DNA of 64,000 nt from Paulinella micropora (Eukaryota; Cercozoa; Imbricatea; Euglyphida; Paulinellidae): the NCBI GenBank assembly GCA_019918135.1, contig WBZZ01004731.1:67001-131000 (forward strand), written 5' to 3'. Below, in pieces: positions 16,179 to 26,034 of the stretch; position 1 is the first letter of the stretch; the number at the start of each line of letters is the position of its first letter. The notes under the pieces were generated by a model. The model did not search any database. It was not told where the DNA came from and saw only the letters and a program-made list of their open reading frames with translations. The position numbers and the translations under genes are program-made.

Positions 16179-17363
16179 TTAAGCAACGCTGTGGTCTACG
16201 TACCACTGACGAATTTCCAAGAGCACAGCGTGAAAGGCGCTCGCGATTTCGTGGGCGCCGTCCATGACGGTATAGTCGCTCTGGCAAGCGCTAGCCTGTG
16301 CTGTAGTGTCTCGGCGCATGCCAGACACCACGCCAACGTGGCTTCCGGTTGCAGCCAGTAACGTCATGGCTTCAACCTCAGTTTCGGCGTCAGACAGAGG
16401 GTGTGGCGCGCTGTGGACTAAATAACGATGGATGTCAACCCTGCGGTTGGCCACTGCAATGAAGCCAAAGCCTTTGTCAAAGACACCATCTCCGTTGGCA
16501 TCTCTGCTATCCATCAGCAGACAATACTGCGAGCCGTAGGTGTTGTCGGTAAACGGGAAAATGGACATGTACGCGTTGATAGCAGCGCCCAGCTGCACGC
16601 CGTTGCAGTCGCCGTCATTGTCCAGCAGGCCACGCACGGCGGCCCGGAGCTCCAGCACCTCCTGTGTACTGGGGAACTGGGGAGTGGGGTAGAACGACGC
16701 CGGTGCGTAGTAGTTTCTGTAGCACGAGGTCACTGAGCTCAGGTTCGCGCGTCCAGTCACACAGTTGATGAAGCCGGGCGAGGCGGTGGGCGCGGGCGGC
16801 GAGGTCGTTCCCGCAGGGGGCTGCGTCGTCAATGGCACGCACATTCCTGTCGCGGGGCTCGCTGTCCAGCCATCGGCGCACTGCGCTGGAAAGATAGATT
16901 TGAGCGGCGCGACCCACGCGGTAGGGCCCGGTGCACTGGTGCTCCGACGCATGCGGATGGCCTGCTCAATGTGAATAAAGTGTCCATCCGGCAATACTCC
17001 AGTCCCCAAACCAGTGTTGCACACCAGATCCGGGTTGATGCCGTTTACCACACGCCCGAATGTGTTATCATAGGCCTTGAGTGGGCAGCTGCTGGCATTC
17101 AGCGCGGTTCTGGCGACTACCGAGGCGGAGGCGCTGACGGCCGCCGCCAAAGCGTACGTACGCTCACAGCGAGCAGTAGGCCCCGAGTAGGAAATGGTCT
17201 CGGTTGACAGTCCGTTCCCGCACGCCAAAAAAGCATCCAGGTCTGGGCAAGTAGTGGAAGCCTTGCCGTGCCACTGCAACCAGTACGGAGTCGGCACGAC
17301 AGGGAGCAAGGCTGTCGAGAAGGGCAGCAGCGCACACAGACCGAACAAAGCCAATGGCATCAT
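16179..17363 (-). CDS. YWxxWxG secreted family, copy 4 (recent duplicate of copy 3)
   Basis: The protein has the same 394-residue length and domain order as copy 3: signal peptide MMPLALFGLCALLPFSTALL, YWLQWHGK domain, Thr/Pro linker, calcium-loop-like DANGDGVFDKGFG domain. The central 100 residues or so are identical to copy 3, while the ends carry clustered replacements, a mosaic pattern that suggests gene conversion or selection on exposed faces. Flanking DNA is duplicated too, with a unit of about 1.37 kb. Function is unknown. Confidence 0.85.
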   Translation of the reverse strand: MMPLALFGLCALLPFSTALLPVVPTPYWLQWHGKASTTCPDLDAFLACGNGLSTETISYSGPTARCERTYALAAAVSASASVVARTALNASSCPLKAYDNTFGRVVNGINPDLVCNTGLGTGVLPDGHFIHIEQAIRMRRSTSAPGPTAWVAPLKSIFPAQCADGWTASPATGMCVPLTTQPPAGTTSPPAPTASPGFINCVTGRANLSSVTSCYRNYYAPASFYPTPQFPSTQEVLELRAAVRGLLDNDGDCNGVQLGAAINAYMSIFPFTDNTYGSQYCLLMDSRDANGDGVFDKGFGFIAVANRRVDIHRYLVHSAPHPLSDAETEVEAMTLLAATGSHVGVVSGMRRDTTAQASACQSDYTVMDGAHEIASAFHAVLLEIRQWYVDHSVA

Positions 17364-17666
17364 CGTTAGGTCTTTTCTTTGTTTACCTAGGTAGGTAAAA
17401 AAGCTTTTTAATCGAATAAATCACCTACTTGATTTTTTGTCTCCCCCTTTTTTCTTTCGCCCCACCTTCCCTCCCTCCCCCTTCTTCCCTCTCCTTCCCT
17501 TCCCCCCCCCCCTTCCTCTCCCCGTCCACCACCACTGTTAATTAGTACTTTCTTGGCCCTTCCATGCCTACTAAGTATTTGCTTTTAAGCTTTGAACCAA
17601 AAAAAAAGTACAAGTCGGAAATTTGCAGTCTTTAGAAATTAGGGGGGCGGCCACGAGCTTTTTAAT
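17364..17666. other. Intergenic: duplicated 3' flank and pyrimidine tracts
   Basis: It contains the second copy of the family's flank (AGGTAGGTAAAAAAGC..., TTAGTACTTTCTTGGCCC at about 17545-17563), long C/T runs and an A8 run. I see no gene. Confidence 0.5.
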
Positions 17667-18038
17667 TCAGTGTAGAGGCACAAAGGCGCTGGGGTCCAGG
17701 TTGGTCGAGGTGTCCTGGCGCTGGGATTCGTAGATCGCGTCCACGAGCTGTCGAAGCTTCACGTACAAGGCTCCAAGGCATACAATGATGGCGCTGAGAC
17801 CGGCACAGGTCGCTTGCTTGAGCCAACGCTGCTCTTGCTCCAGCGGGGCCGGGTAGCGAATTGCGCCGTTGCCAATCACCGCTAGGGCCGCAATCGCTAC
17901 GACCCAAATGAGGGTTCGCAGAGTGACATCCCAGAGCCGCTGTGAACCACGCACGACGATGCCAAGTGGCGAACAAATAGTACGCACTGTCCGCTTCCAG
18001 CATACCCCCCTGTCATGTTCTGACGTAGACGTTTCCAT
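17667..18038 (-). CDS. Small two-helix membrane protein
   Basis: The 123-residue protein starts at the ATG at 18038, about 20 bases downstream of a TATATAAT-like element (about 18057-18066). It has a polar N-terminus of about 38 residues and a hydrophobic segment (TLIWVVAIAALAVIGNGAI, about 42-62). A short charged loop follows, then a second segment (ATCAGLSAIIVCLGALYVKL, about 78-97) and a polar tail. It is probably a hairpin in a membrane with both ends on one side. I do not recognise a family. Confidence 0.6.
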   Translation of the reverse strand: METSTSEHDRGVCWKRTVRTICSPLGIVVRGSQRLWDVTLRTLIWVVAIAALAVIGNGAIRYPAPLEQEQRWLKQATCAGLSAIIVCLGALYVKLRQLVDAIYESQRQDTSTNLDPSAFVPLH

Positions 18039-18056
18039 TTAGAACGCTATGGCTGC

Positions 18057-18066
18057 TACGATATAT
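18057..18066 (-). promoter_or_regulatory. TATA-like element upstream of the two-helix membrane protein
   Basis: ATATATAATC lies about 20-28 bases before the minus-strand ATG at 18038. Spacing to the ATG is short, so the leader would be very short. The call rests on sequence similarity only. Confidence 0.3.
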
Positions 18067-18220
18067 AATCAGCCCTGACGGGTTCTGCAAAGGGGATGCT
18101 CGCTGAATGGGTCGGGATTTGCTCCTCCAGATTGTGGAAGAGACGGGGGGGGGGGCGCCCCCCCCCCCCCCCACTTTCTTTCCTCTCTTCTTTTTCCGGT
18201 CCTGGACCTCCGTGCTAAGT

Positions 18221-18472
18221 TCACGAGTGGCATAAATCTTGGTGCCTATGGTTCTGTGCGCGAGTGCGTCCAAAGGCGGATTTGCTCTCTTTTAAACGCA
18301 CGCGCGCACACAAGTACAAAAAATCTTCTAGACAGAAATTGTAATCGCGACAGAGTTCATCAAAGGCCAGTTGCTCTTCTTGTTGTCGTGCTTGTACCTG
18401 AAAACAAAATGAATACTTTGATTTGTGGCCTGCGGGGTGCCAGAAATAGGTAGACTTTTTTTGGGAGCTCAT
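18221..18472 (-). CDS. Possible small protein, weak support
   Basis: An 83-residue minus-strand frame starting MSSQKKSTYFWHPAGHKSKY includes a charged, helix-like stretch (QARQQEEQLAFDELCRDYNF). It lies upstream of and on the same strand as the two-helix membrane gene. No homology is recognised, and it sits between G/C homopolymers, so it may be chance. Confidence 0.3.
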   Translation of the reverse strand: MSSQKKSTYFWHPAGHKSKYSFCFQVQARQQEEQLAFDELCRDYNFCLEDFLYLCARVRLKESKSAFGRTRAQNHRHQDLCHS

Positions 18473-18846
18473 CCAAGGGGTACACCCCCCTCTCCCCCCC
18501 CCCCCCCCCCCCCCTCCCACTCTCTGAACAGACGGATGTCAGGGAAGGGGGGGGAGAGAGAACGGGAGGGGAGGAGAGGGAGGGGAGAGGGAACGGGAAG
18601 GAGAGGGGCGCCAAAAAGTGCAAAGGTCTTATTAAATTTTGACAATCCCAGACTTGGCACCGGAGGGATTGGGAGAGGGCAAGCGCGTTGAAAAAGGTGC
18701 ATTTTATTATTAAAAGCTTGATATTGTTTTACGCTTAATACAAAGTGCTAAAGGCAAGAGGGTGAGAAAGCTTCCGCTTGAAGGCTAGGAGCACGTGACA
18801 TCTTTTTTTTTGAATTCTAAAGACTTTTGTTTTGTTTTGGGTGTAA
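18473..18846. other. Intergenic with C/G homopolymers
   Basis: Long C and G runs (about 18485-18515 and 18546-18610) are followed by AT-rich DNA leading to the ATG at 18847 (GTTTTGTTTTGGGTGTAAATGA). No gene is seen. Confidence 0.4.
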
Positions 18847-19551
18847 ATGACTAGAAAAGGAAAGCAACCCTCGCCTGTCAGAAGAAGCCTTCGCAAAACC
18901 AGGAACAAGAAAAACACAGGCTTTTATTTCTTTGCCAGCCGACATAGCTGGGCTTCGGCGTGGTACCCCGCGACCTTTACTGAGAACACAGAGGGGCATT
19001 TAATTAGCTACAACTGTGTAGAACAGTATCTGGGGTACCGCAAAGCGCTATTGTTTGGAGATCTGCATTCCCAGCGGGCCATACTGTGCGCCTCGCCGCC
19101 GCACGTCCAGCGACAATTGGCGGATGAAGTTGTTGGCGTAGACGAAGCGATCTGGAGCATAAGGCGCAAGGACCTTGTGTACCAGGCCAACCTGCTCAAG
19201 TTTAGTCAGAATCCAGTGTTGCTCGCACTTTTGCCAGCCACGGCCCCACGCTACATAGCCGAGGCAAACCCGCTTGATATGGTGTGGTCCATGGGGCTAA
19301 GTCGACATGATCCCCTGGCACGACAAAGGGAGGCTTGGCCAGGGCAGAACCTGCTTGGCGAGGCCCTGCGCCAAGCCCGCGACGCCCTGTCACTGCAGCT
19401 AGACAACGCGTTGGCGCGCCGCCTGCCGCCCACAGTACTCGCCTGTCACAACAACACGAAGCACAACCTAACTCCCACTCCTCTTCCAGGCACTCGACCA
19501 GAGGCTAGGGCGCACGGACAAAAAAGAGCGCGCATACAGGCTGTAGAATAA
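18847..19551 (+). CDS. NADAR/YbiA-superfamily protein (DUF1768)
   Basis: The 234-residue protein has a basic, nuclear-signal-like N-terminus (PVRRSLRKTRNKK) and a NADAR core at about residues 25-185. Visible family marks are YFFASRHSWASAWYP, CVEQYLGYRKALLFGD (the conserved Glu-x-x-hydrophobic helix), LLKFSQNPVLLALL, then IAEANPLDMVWSMG and WPGQNLLGEALRQARDAL. This order matches YbiA: E...Q..K, F.QN, EA.P.D..W..G, W.G.N.LG..L...R. Family members cleave N-glycosidic bonds in riboflavin intermediates or remove ADP-ribose from nucleobases; in phages they occur in ADP-ribosylation conflicts. A viral NADAR could counter host ADP-ribose signalling; that is inference. The tail is basic (GQKRARIQ). 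It lies alone on the plus strand. Confidence 0.8.
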   Translation: MTRKGKQPSPVRRSLRKTRNKKNTGFYFFASRHSWASAWYPATFTENTEGHLISYNCVEQYLGYRKALLFGDLHSQRAILCASPPHVQRQLADEVVGVDEAIWSIRRKDLVYQANLLKFSQNPVLLALLPATAPRYIAEANPLDMVWSMGLSRHDPLARQREAWPGQNLLGEALRQARDALSLQLDNALARRLPPTVLACHNNTKHNLTPTPLPGTRPEARAHGQKRARIQAVE

Positions 19552-19605
19552 GGCCCTGCCTAATTTATTCTAGAATTAAGAAAGTACAGAAAAGAAATTT
19601 TCTTT

Positions 19606-20721
19606 TTAATTAAAAGTTGGACAAGGTGGCACGCCCTCAACGATAAGGCCGGGGATTCTGTCTGAGAGGAATTGCGCTCCTGGCACAGTAACCCCCAAGC
19701 TGAAGAAAAGGTGGAGTTGGCGCAGCTGCGCGAGGTTCGACAGGTGAGCGAGCCCTACGTCTGTAATGAGGGGGCACATTGACAGAAACAAGCTCCGAAG
19801 ACACCGGAGCTTAGACACGTGCGCCAGACCCGCGTCTGTGATGCTCACGCAACGATCGAGGTCCAGATATCGCAGCTCCTCAAGCGCAGAAATGTGCTGC
19901 AGCCCCTTGTCCGTGATTTGGCTACAACCGTTTAGGTTTAGCTGTTGCAACAGTCGACAGCCCGACAATGCTAGCAGCCACTCGTCGCTGGCCTGTCGAC
20001 AGTCTGTAAGGTTCAAGGTCCGTAGCTGAGCCGTTGGTAAAAGCGCGATCCCTGCTCGCGTGATCCGCGGGCAATTGCTAAGGTGCAGGTGCTGCAGGCT
20101 AGCTGCCGGTAAAAGCCCTAGTCCGCAATCCGTGATCTGCCGGCAGTAGCCCAGATTCAGAAATTCCAAGCTCGTAAGCGGCGACAAGTACGAAAGCCCC
20201 TCGTCTGTGATTTGGGGGCAGCCATACAGGTCAAGACGCCGTAGCCTGGGGGCGCTCGACAGGGCGCACAGCTCCGCGTTTCCGACCTGCTTGCAAAACT
20301 GCAGCGTCAGGATTTGTAGGGCCGGAAGCGCTGTGGGCATTAGGGCTAGCGCTTCGCGCAGGCCCGCGGTCACGCCCTCCAAGGACAGGCTTTCTACCTG
20401 CAGCCCGCGCAACTGCCGCATTACTTGGGCTGGACAGCCGCTAGCCGCGTCCAGCTTTACATCGCGAATAGCAACCATGGCTTCGCCCCAGACCAGGCCC
20501 CAGGCGGCAAGCAACAACCTGTGGTCGGGTCTGCTCAGCTTTAGCTCCTCTCGCAAGCGATAACCGACCCAAGGCCACACTTTTGCCGCCGAGTCCTGGA
20601 GCAAGAACGGCAGGACACGTGACAGCTGAAGCAGGTCTTGGCAGCACAAGAAGTCACGCACGCCCAGCCACACGTAATTAGGCAAAGGGCGCCTGTGCGC
20701 CGGGCCTGCGTTTTTTTCCAT
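19606..20721 (-). CDS. F-box and leucine-rich-repeat (FBXL/AMN1-like) protein
   Basis: The 371-residue protein begins with an F-box-like helix bundle (about residues 12-50: LPNYVWLGVRDFLCCQDLLQ). About nine Cys-containing leucine-rich repeats follow from about residue 110 to 350, with units like LQHLHLSNCPRITRAGIALL and LRYLDLDRCVSITDAGLAHV. This arrangement is that of FBXL substrate receptors in SCF (Skp1-Cul1-F-box) ubiquitin ligases. A virus would use it to send a host target for degradation; the target cannot be read from sequence. Two degraded relatives appear at 26985-27689 and 30343-31608, suggesting a small expanded family. The start at 20721 is the first ATG and fits the F-box position. 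Confidence 0.85.
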   Translation of the reverse strand: MEKNAGPAHRRPLPNYVWLGVRDFLCCQDLLQLSRVLPFLLQDSAAKVWPWVGYRLREELKLSRPDHRLLLAAWGLVWGEAMVAIRDVKLDAASGCPAQVMRQLRGLQVESLSLEGVTAGLREALALMPTALPALQILTLQFCKQVGNAELCALSSAPRLRRLDLYGCPQITDEGLSYLSPLTSLEFLNLGYCRQITDCGLGLLPAASLQHLHLSNCPRITRAGIALLPTAQLRTLNLTDCRQASDEWLLALSGCRLLQQLNLNGCSQITDKGLQHISALEELRYLDLDRCVSITDAGLAHVSKLRCLRSLFLSMCPLITDVGLAHLSNLAQLRQLHLFFSLGVTVPGAQFLSDRIPGLIVEGVPPCPTFN

Positions 20722-21067
20722 GCTCCTCCTTTATTTTGCAAAAGACCCCCAACCAAAGAGATTTCTTCTTTTTTCCTCTCCCAGACTCAAGGGAAGGACG
20801 AGAGCGGCGGGCAGGGGCGGAAAGCACCCCCCCCCCTCCCCTTGTCCCCCTTTACCCACACACCTCCCGTGCACTGACATGGATCTTCTTTACATGGACC
20901 CCCAGCGTCAATCGTGGTGGGGGGAGCTTTTTTGAGTCAGGCATGAACTGCTCCCTGCATGCTTTTAAGCTAGTGTCTGCTTTCGAGTCTTGTCAAGCTT
21001 TTTTAATTACAAGAAGAAAAAAATTAATAAATAACTTTGATCTGCCCCAACTTGCGCCAAGGAACTT
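20722..21067. other. Intergenic region, no gene seen
   Basis: It contains a C-rich run (about 20827-20856) and AT-rich DNA near 21000-21035. Plus-strand frames here are low-complexity and lack family features. Confidence 0.4.
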
Positions 21068-21316
21068 TCAAAAGAAAGGCTTGCTTCGATTGACCCAGGC
21101 CAAACCCTTGCGCACGTCTAGGCCTATAATGTCTATGTCTTCCTCTTCCAAGTCGAAGTCTTCTCCTTCTTGGTCCTCTTCTCTTTCTGACTGGTCTGGT
21201 TGCTCTTGCAGACTTCGCTCGGCCTGCTCCTGCAGGGTCTGCCTCGGAATACTTGCTTCTAAGAGAGATGATGGCGCGCCGAGGCTTCCTGTTGTGTTTT
21301 CTTGTTGCTGGCTCAT
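21068..21316 (-). CDS. Small acidic protein
   Basis: The 82-residue frame starts MSQQQENTTGSLGAPSSLLE. A Gln/Glu-rich middle and an acidic patch (EGEDFDLEEEDIDIIG) precede a short basic end. The acid-hydrophobic pattern resembles a transcription activation or protein-docking segment. There is no signal peptide or membrane helix. The call rests on composition and a good ATG; I recognise no family. Confidence 0.45.
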   Translation of the reverse strand: MSQQQENTTGSLGAPSSLLEASIPRQTLQEQAERSLQEQPDQSEREEDQEGEDFDLEEEDIDIIGLDVRKGLAWVNRSKPFF

Positions 21317-21559
21317 TGTCCGTGTCTTTTTCTTCTCCCGCCTTCTTTTCCTGTTGCGTGCGAAGTTTTAGGCCGGGTGGACAGGGGAGGGGAAAGCCTT
21401 TGAGAGCGAACATTGCTTGGCGGGGGGGGCACCCCCCCCCCTAGGCGCCCTCCCTTTTTCCACCCCCCCCCCCCTTTCCCCCCGTCCGACTCACTGTTGC
21501 TCTAGACCGGGGGAGGGAGTGGGACTAGGGAATCCGGGCGTCAGGCTACGAGGTACTAC
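21317..21559. other. GC-homopolymer spacer
   Basis: G8/C10-type runs around 21422-21483 flank a GC-rich stretch. No gene is seen. Confidence 0.4.
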
Positions 21560-22414
21560 GCACTGGCAGTGCTGCAGTGTGCGCCGGAATTGGTAGCGGG
21601 CATCGATTTCGGCCTGGTGCCCGGGCAGAGGTCAGTGGGGCTTAGCACCCCGAGCGTACGGCTAGCGTACACCCTCGGCGGGCGCCCAGGCTATGTGCAC
21701 GTGGTGGACGAGGCAGACTTCAGGCGTCGGATAGCTTATGGCACACCAGCATCAAGAAGGAGGTAGTGTCCTTGGGCGGATCTGTGCACCTGACAGACGT
21801 TTTTCTAGAGTTGCAACGGTTGGCGGGCGACGATCTGCGCCTCGTGCACTTCTTGCACACAGCGCCGCCGCCGAGGCCGCCTGACTTTTGGTTGGACCTG
21901 AGCTTGCCACAGTTTTGCAACGCGCAAGAATTATCCCCGCAGACACAGACGGCCGTTTTGGGGACTATGAGAGCCTGGCGAACTTGACTTTCAGGACCAA
22001 CATGGGCGCCATCCTGAAACAGTTCTTTCCCCGGGGCGGCTTCTACGATAAGCTGTGGGCCGCGCAGCTCGAACAACAGCCTAGGTTGCGCCTCTACGCT
22101 TACATTAATAGTCTAGCTGGGTCTTGGCCCAGCTAGACGTGCTGCTTTTCCCAAGCCAATTTTTGCAGACGACGCTGGGGCTGGGACCAGACGCCATGGC
22201 CATTGAGATCGTATACTTCTTGCCGGCTCACGTCGTGATCGAGCTGGTGGCCAACATCGTAAACCCGCGCGCGTTCCGTGCCGTGCTGGAAAGGGCCGCT
22301 CCTGTGCGGTCGGCGGCCGCCGCGCTGCGGTTGCCGTGGGCACAAGGCCCGCCCAGCATGCTGCAGTTGCCGTCCGCTAGTTCCCTGACACTACCGTCAG
22401 GTTTCTATATGTAA
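21560..22414 (+). pseudogene. Decayed gene of unknown family
   Basis: Consecutive plus-strand frames over this stretch have protein-like composition (for example MAIEIVYFLPAHVVIELVAN near 22195 and LANLTFRTNMGAILKQFF near 21980) but no single frame spans it. It looks like one old gene with about three breaks. I could not assign a family. It sits at the border of the repeat-rich region, where other remnants are found. Confidence 0.45.
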
Positions 22415-22539
22415 AAAGCGACAAGAAAAATTTATTAAAGCTTTAAGCTTGCCCCGCCCTTCGATACATTTCCTGGCTTGGCCCAAATGGCAGAGCCCAA
22501 AGTAACAAACTCAGCGGAACTTCCGTCACTGTGTAGAAA

Positions 22540-24735
22540 AGGATTTAATTGAATAAATTGCTACAATTTGGCGCCAAATTTAGCAGGGGCCGTTCCGGAG
22601 GCTAGCAGAGAAATCGGACGTTTTCCCACAGGGAGAAACCCGCTGGCCTTTTACTCACACGAAAATGTTTTTCGGCCCTCTCACCTTCCCTAGAGGCAGG
22701 GAGGTGCAGAGCAAAGGTTAGAGGGGCGACGAAGGTGAGAGGGGCGACTAAAGTGAGAGGGAGGGGGAGGACGTCTTCCTCACGGCGGCGTCGGGGCGTC
22801 TGCGTGGGATTTCCTTTTTGCGCAAGTAAATTTTGGCGCCAATTTGGCGCTTACGGCTGTTTCCCCGGGAATGCTAAGATGTACTGCCTTTTTCAACCGT
22901 ATCACGCACCCTACCTCCGGACGGCACAATTTGGCGCCAAATTTTGCAGGGTTCGTTCCGGAGGCTAGCAGAGAAATCGGACGTTTTCCCGCGGGGAGAA
23001 ACCCCGCGGGCCTTTTACTCGCACGAAAATGTTTTTCTGCTTTCTCACCTTCCCTAGATGCAGGGAGGTGCAGAGCAAAGGGGAGCGGGGCGACAAAGGT
23101 GAGAGGGGCGACAAAGGTGAGAGGGGCGACGAAGGTGAGAGGGGCGACGAGAGTGAGAGGGGCGAAGAGAGTGAGAGGGAGGAGGAGGACGTCTTCCTCA
23201 CGGCGGCGTTGAGGCGTCTGCGTGGGATTTTCTTTTTGCGCAAGTAGATTTTGGCGCCAAATTGGCGCTTACGGCTGTTTCCCCGGGAATGGTAAAACGT
23301 ACTGCCTTTTTCAACCGTATCACGCACCTTGCCTCCGGACGGCACAATTTGGCGCCAAATTTAGCTGGGGCCGTTCCGGAGGCTAGCAGAGAAATCGGAC
23401 GTTTTCCCGCGGGGGAGAAACGGTACGCCTTTTACTCGCACGAAAATGTTTTTCGGCCCTCTCACCTTCCCTAGAGGCAAGGAGGTGCAGAGCAAAGGGG
23501 GGCGGGGCGACGAAGGTGAGAGGGGCGACGAAGGTGAGAGGGGCGACGAGAGTGAGAGGGAAGGGGGGGGATGTCTTCCTCACGGCGGCCAGCCGAGCGT
23601 CTGTGTGGGATTTTCTTTTTGCGCAGGTAGATTTTGGCGCCAAATTGGCGCTTACGGCTGTTTCCCCGGGAAAGCTAAGACGTACTGCCTTTTTCAACCG
23701 TATCACGCGCCCTGCCTCCGGACGGCACAATTTGGCGCCAAAAGCAGGGGCCGTTCCGGAGGCTAGCAGAGGAATCGGACGTTTTCCCGCGGGGAGAAAC
23801 GGTACGCCTTTTACTCGCACGAAAATGTTTTTCTGCCCTCTCACCTTCCCTAGAGGCAGGGAGGTACAGAGCAAAGGGGAGCGGGGCGACGAAGGTGAGA
23901 GGGGCGACGAAGGTGAGAGAGGCGACAAAGGTGAGAGGGGCGACGAAGGTGAGAGGGGCGACTAAAGTGAGAGGGGCGACGAGAGTGAGAGGGGCGACTA
24001 AAGTGAGAGGGAGGAGGACGTTTTCCTCACGGCGGCGTTGGGGCGTCTGTGTGGGATTTTCTTTTTGCGCAAGTAGATTTTGGCGCCAAATTGGCGCTTA
24101 CGGTTGTTTCCCCGGGAAAGGTAAAACGTACTGCCTTTTTCAACCGTATCACGCACCCTGCCTCCGGACGGCACAATTTGGCGCCAAATTTAGCAGGGGC
24201 CGTTCCGGAGGCTAGCAGAGAAATCGGACGTTTTCCCGCGGGGGAGAAACGGTACGCCTTTTACTCGCACGAAAATGTTTTTCGGCCCTCTCACCTTCCC
24301 TAGAGGCAGGGAGGTGCAGAGCAAAGGGGAGCGGGGCGACGGGAGTGAGAGGGACGACGAAGGTGAGAGGGGCGACAAAGGTGAGAGGGAGGGCTACAAC
24401 AGGTCTTCCTCACGGCGGCCAGCCGAGCGTCTGTGTGGGATTTTCTTTTTGCGCAGGTAGATTTTGGCGCCAAATTGGCGCTTACGGCTGTTTCCCCGGG
24501 AAAGCTAAGACGTACTGCCCGGCTGGACCGTATCACGCGCCCTGCCTTCGGACGGCACAATTTGGCGCCAAATTTTGCTGGGGCCGTTCCGGAGGCTAGC
24601 AGAGAAATCGGACGTTTTCCCGCGGGGGAGAAACCCCGCGGGCCTTTTACTCACGCGAAAATGTTTTTCGGCCCTCTCACCTTCCCTAGAGGCAGGGAGG
24701 TGCAGAGCAAAGGTGAGAGGGGCGACGAGAGTGGG
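22540..24735. repeat. Tandem array of about six 360-450 base units with E2F-like palindromes
   Basis: Six copies of a block beginning at TTTGGCGCCAAATTTAGC and continuing CCGTTCCGGAGGCTAGCAGA occur near 22567, 22930, 23348, 23731, 24177 and 24561. Each unit also has AAATCGGACGTTTTCCC, a GAAAATGTTTTTC block, CTCACCTTCCCTAGAGGCAGG, a variable 18-base minisatellite (GGTGAGAGGGGCGACGAA type), and a second palindrome before TTACGGCTGTTTCCCCGGGAA. Length differences come mainly from the minisatellite. The twelve-base palindrome matches the E2F consensus TTTSSCGC on both strands. The short frames inside read GERGDKGERGDE-like, but none is long and all close within a unit, so I treat the array as non-coding. 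Confidence 0.9.
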
Positions 24736-24759
24736 AGGGAGGTGGTTTTCTTGGGGCAG

Positions 24760-25600
<841 letters not shown>

Positions 25601-26034
25601 GGTATTTGAACCCGGGGAAACACACGCACTTCAAATTTGGCGACAAATTTAATTTGAGCAACGGGAAAGAGATGTCCGTTCCCTCCGTATCTACTTCCCT
25701 CCCGTTTCTCTCCCCCTCCCCCCTTTCTCTCCTCCTCCCCTGCTCTTTGAGCCCCCCGGGCTCAGGGGGCTCAAGTGAGAGCAAAGAAAAAATGGGATGG
25801 GGGGGGCCCCCCCCCCTCCACGCAACTTGCACCCCTCGCCTCTTTGCCCCCCCCCCCCCCCGAGCCCTTTCAGCACCGGAGGCTCAAAGCGCGCTGGTAG
25901 TCTACACAAACAATGACCCGAGCAGAGCTACTACGAAAAACAGGCACGGAAGAAAGACAACACAGAAGCGAGCATAAACCAGGCCGGAACGCAGCGAGGT
26001 CTTAGCCATCGTTTACCCAAGCCAAGCTCTGTAA
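25601..26034. repeat. Repeat-derived non-coding DNA
   Basis: It contains AAATTTGGCGACAAATTT at about 25634 (a decayed form of the array palindrome), a copy of the dispersed GAGCCCCCC hairpin at 25743-25774, and C/G runs. No gene is seen. Confidence 0.45.

Noticed and set aside
22540-24735. CRISPR array
   Set aside because: Units are 360-450 bases with conserved content throughout, not short repeats with unique spacers.
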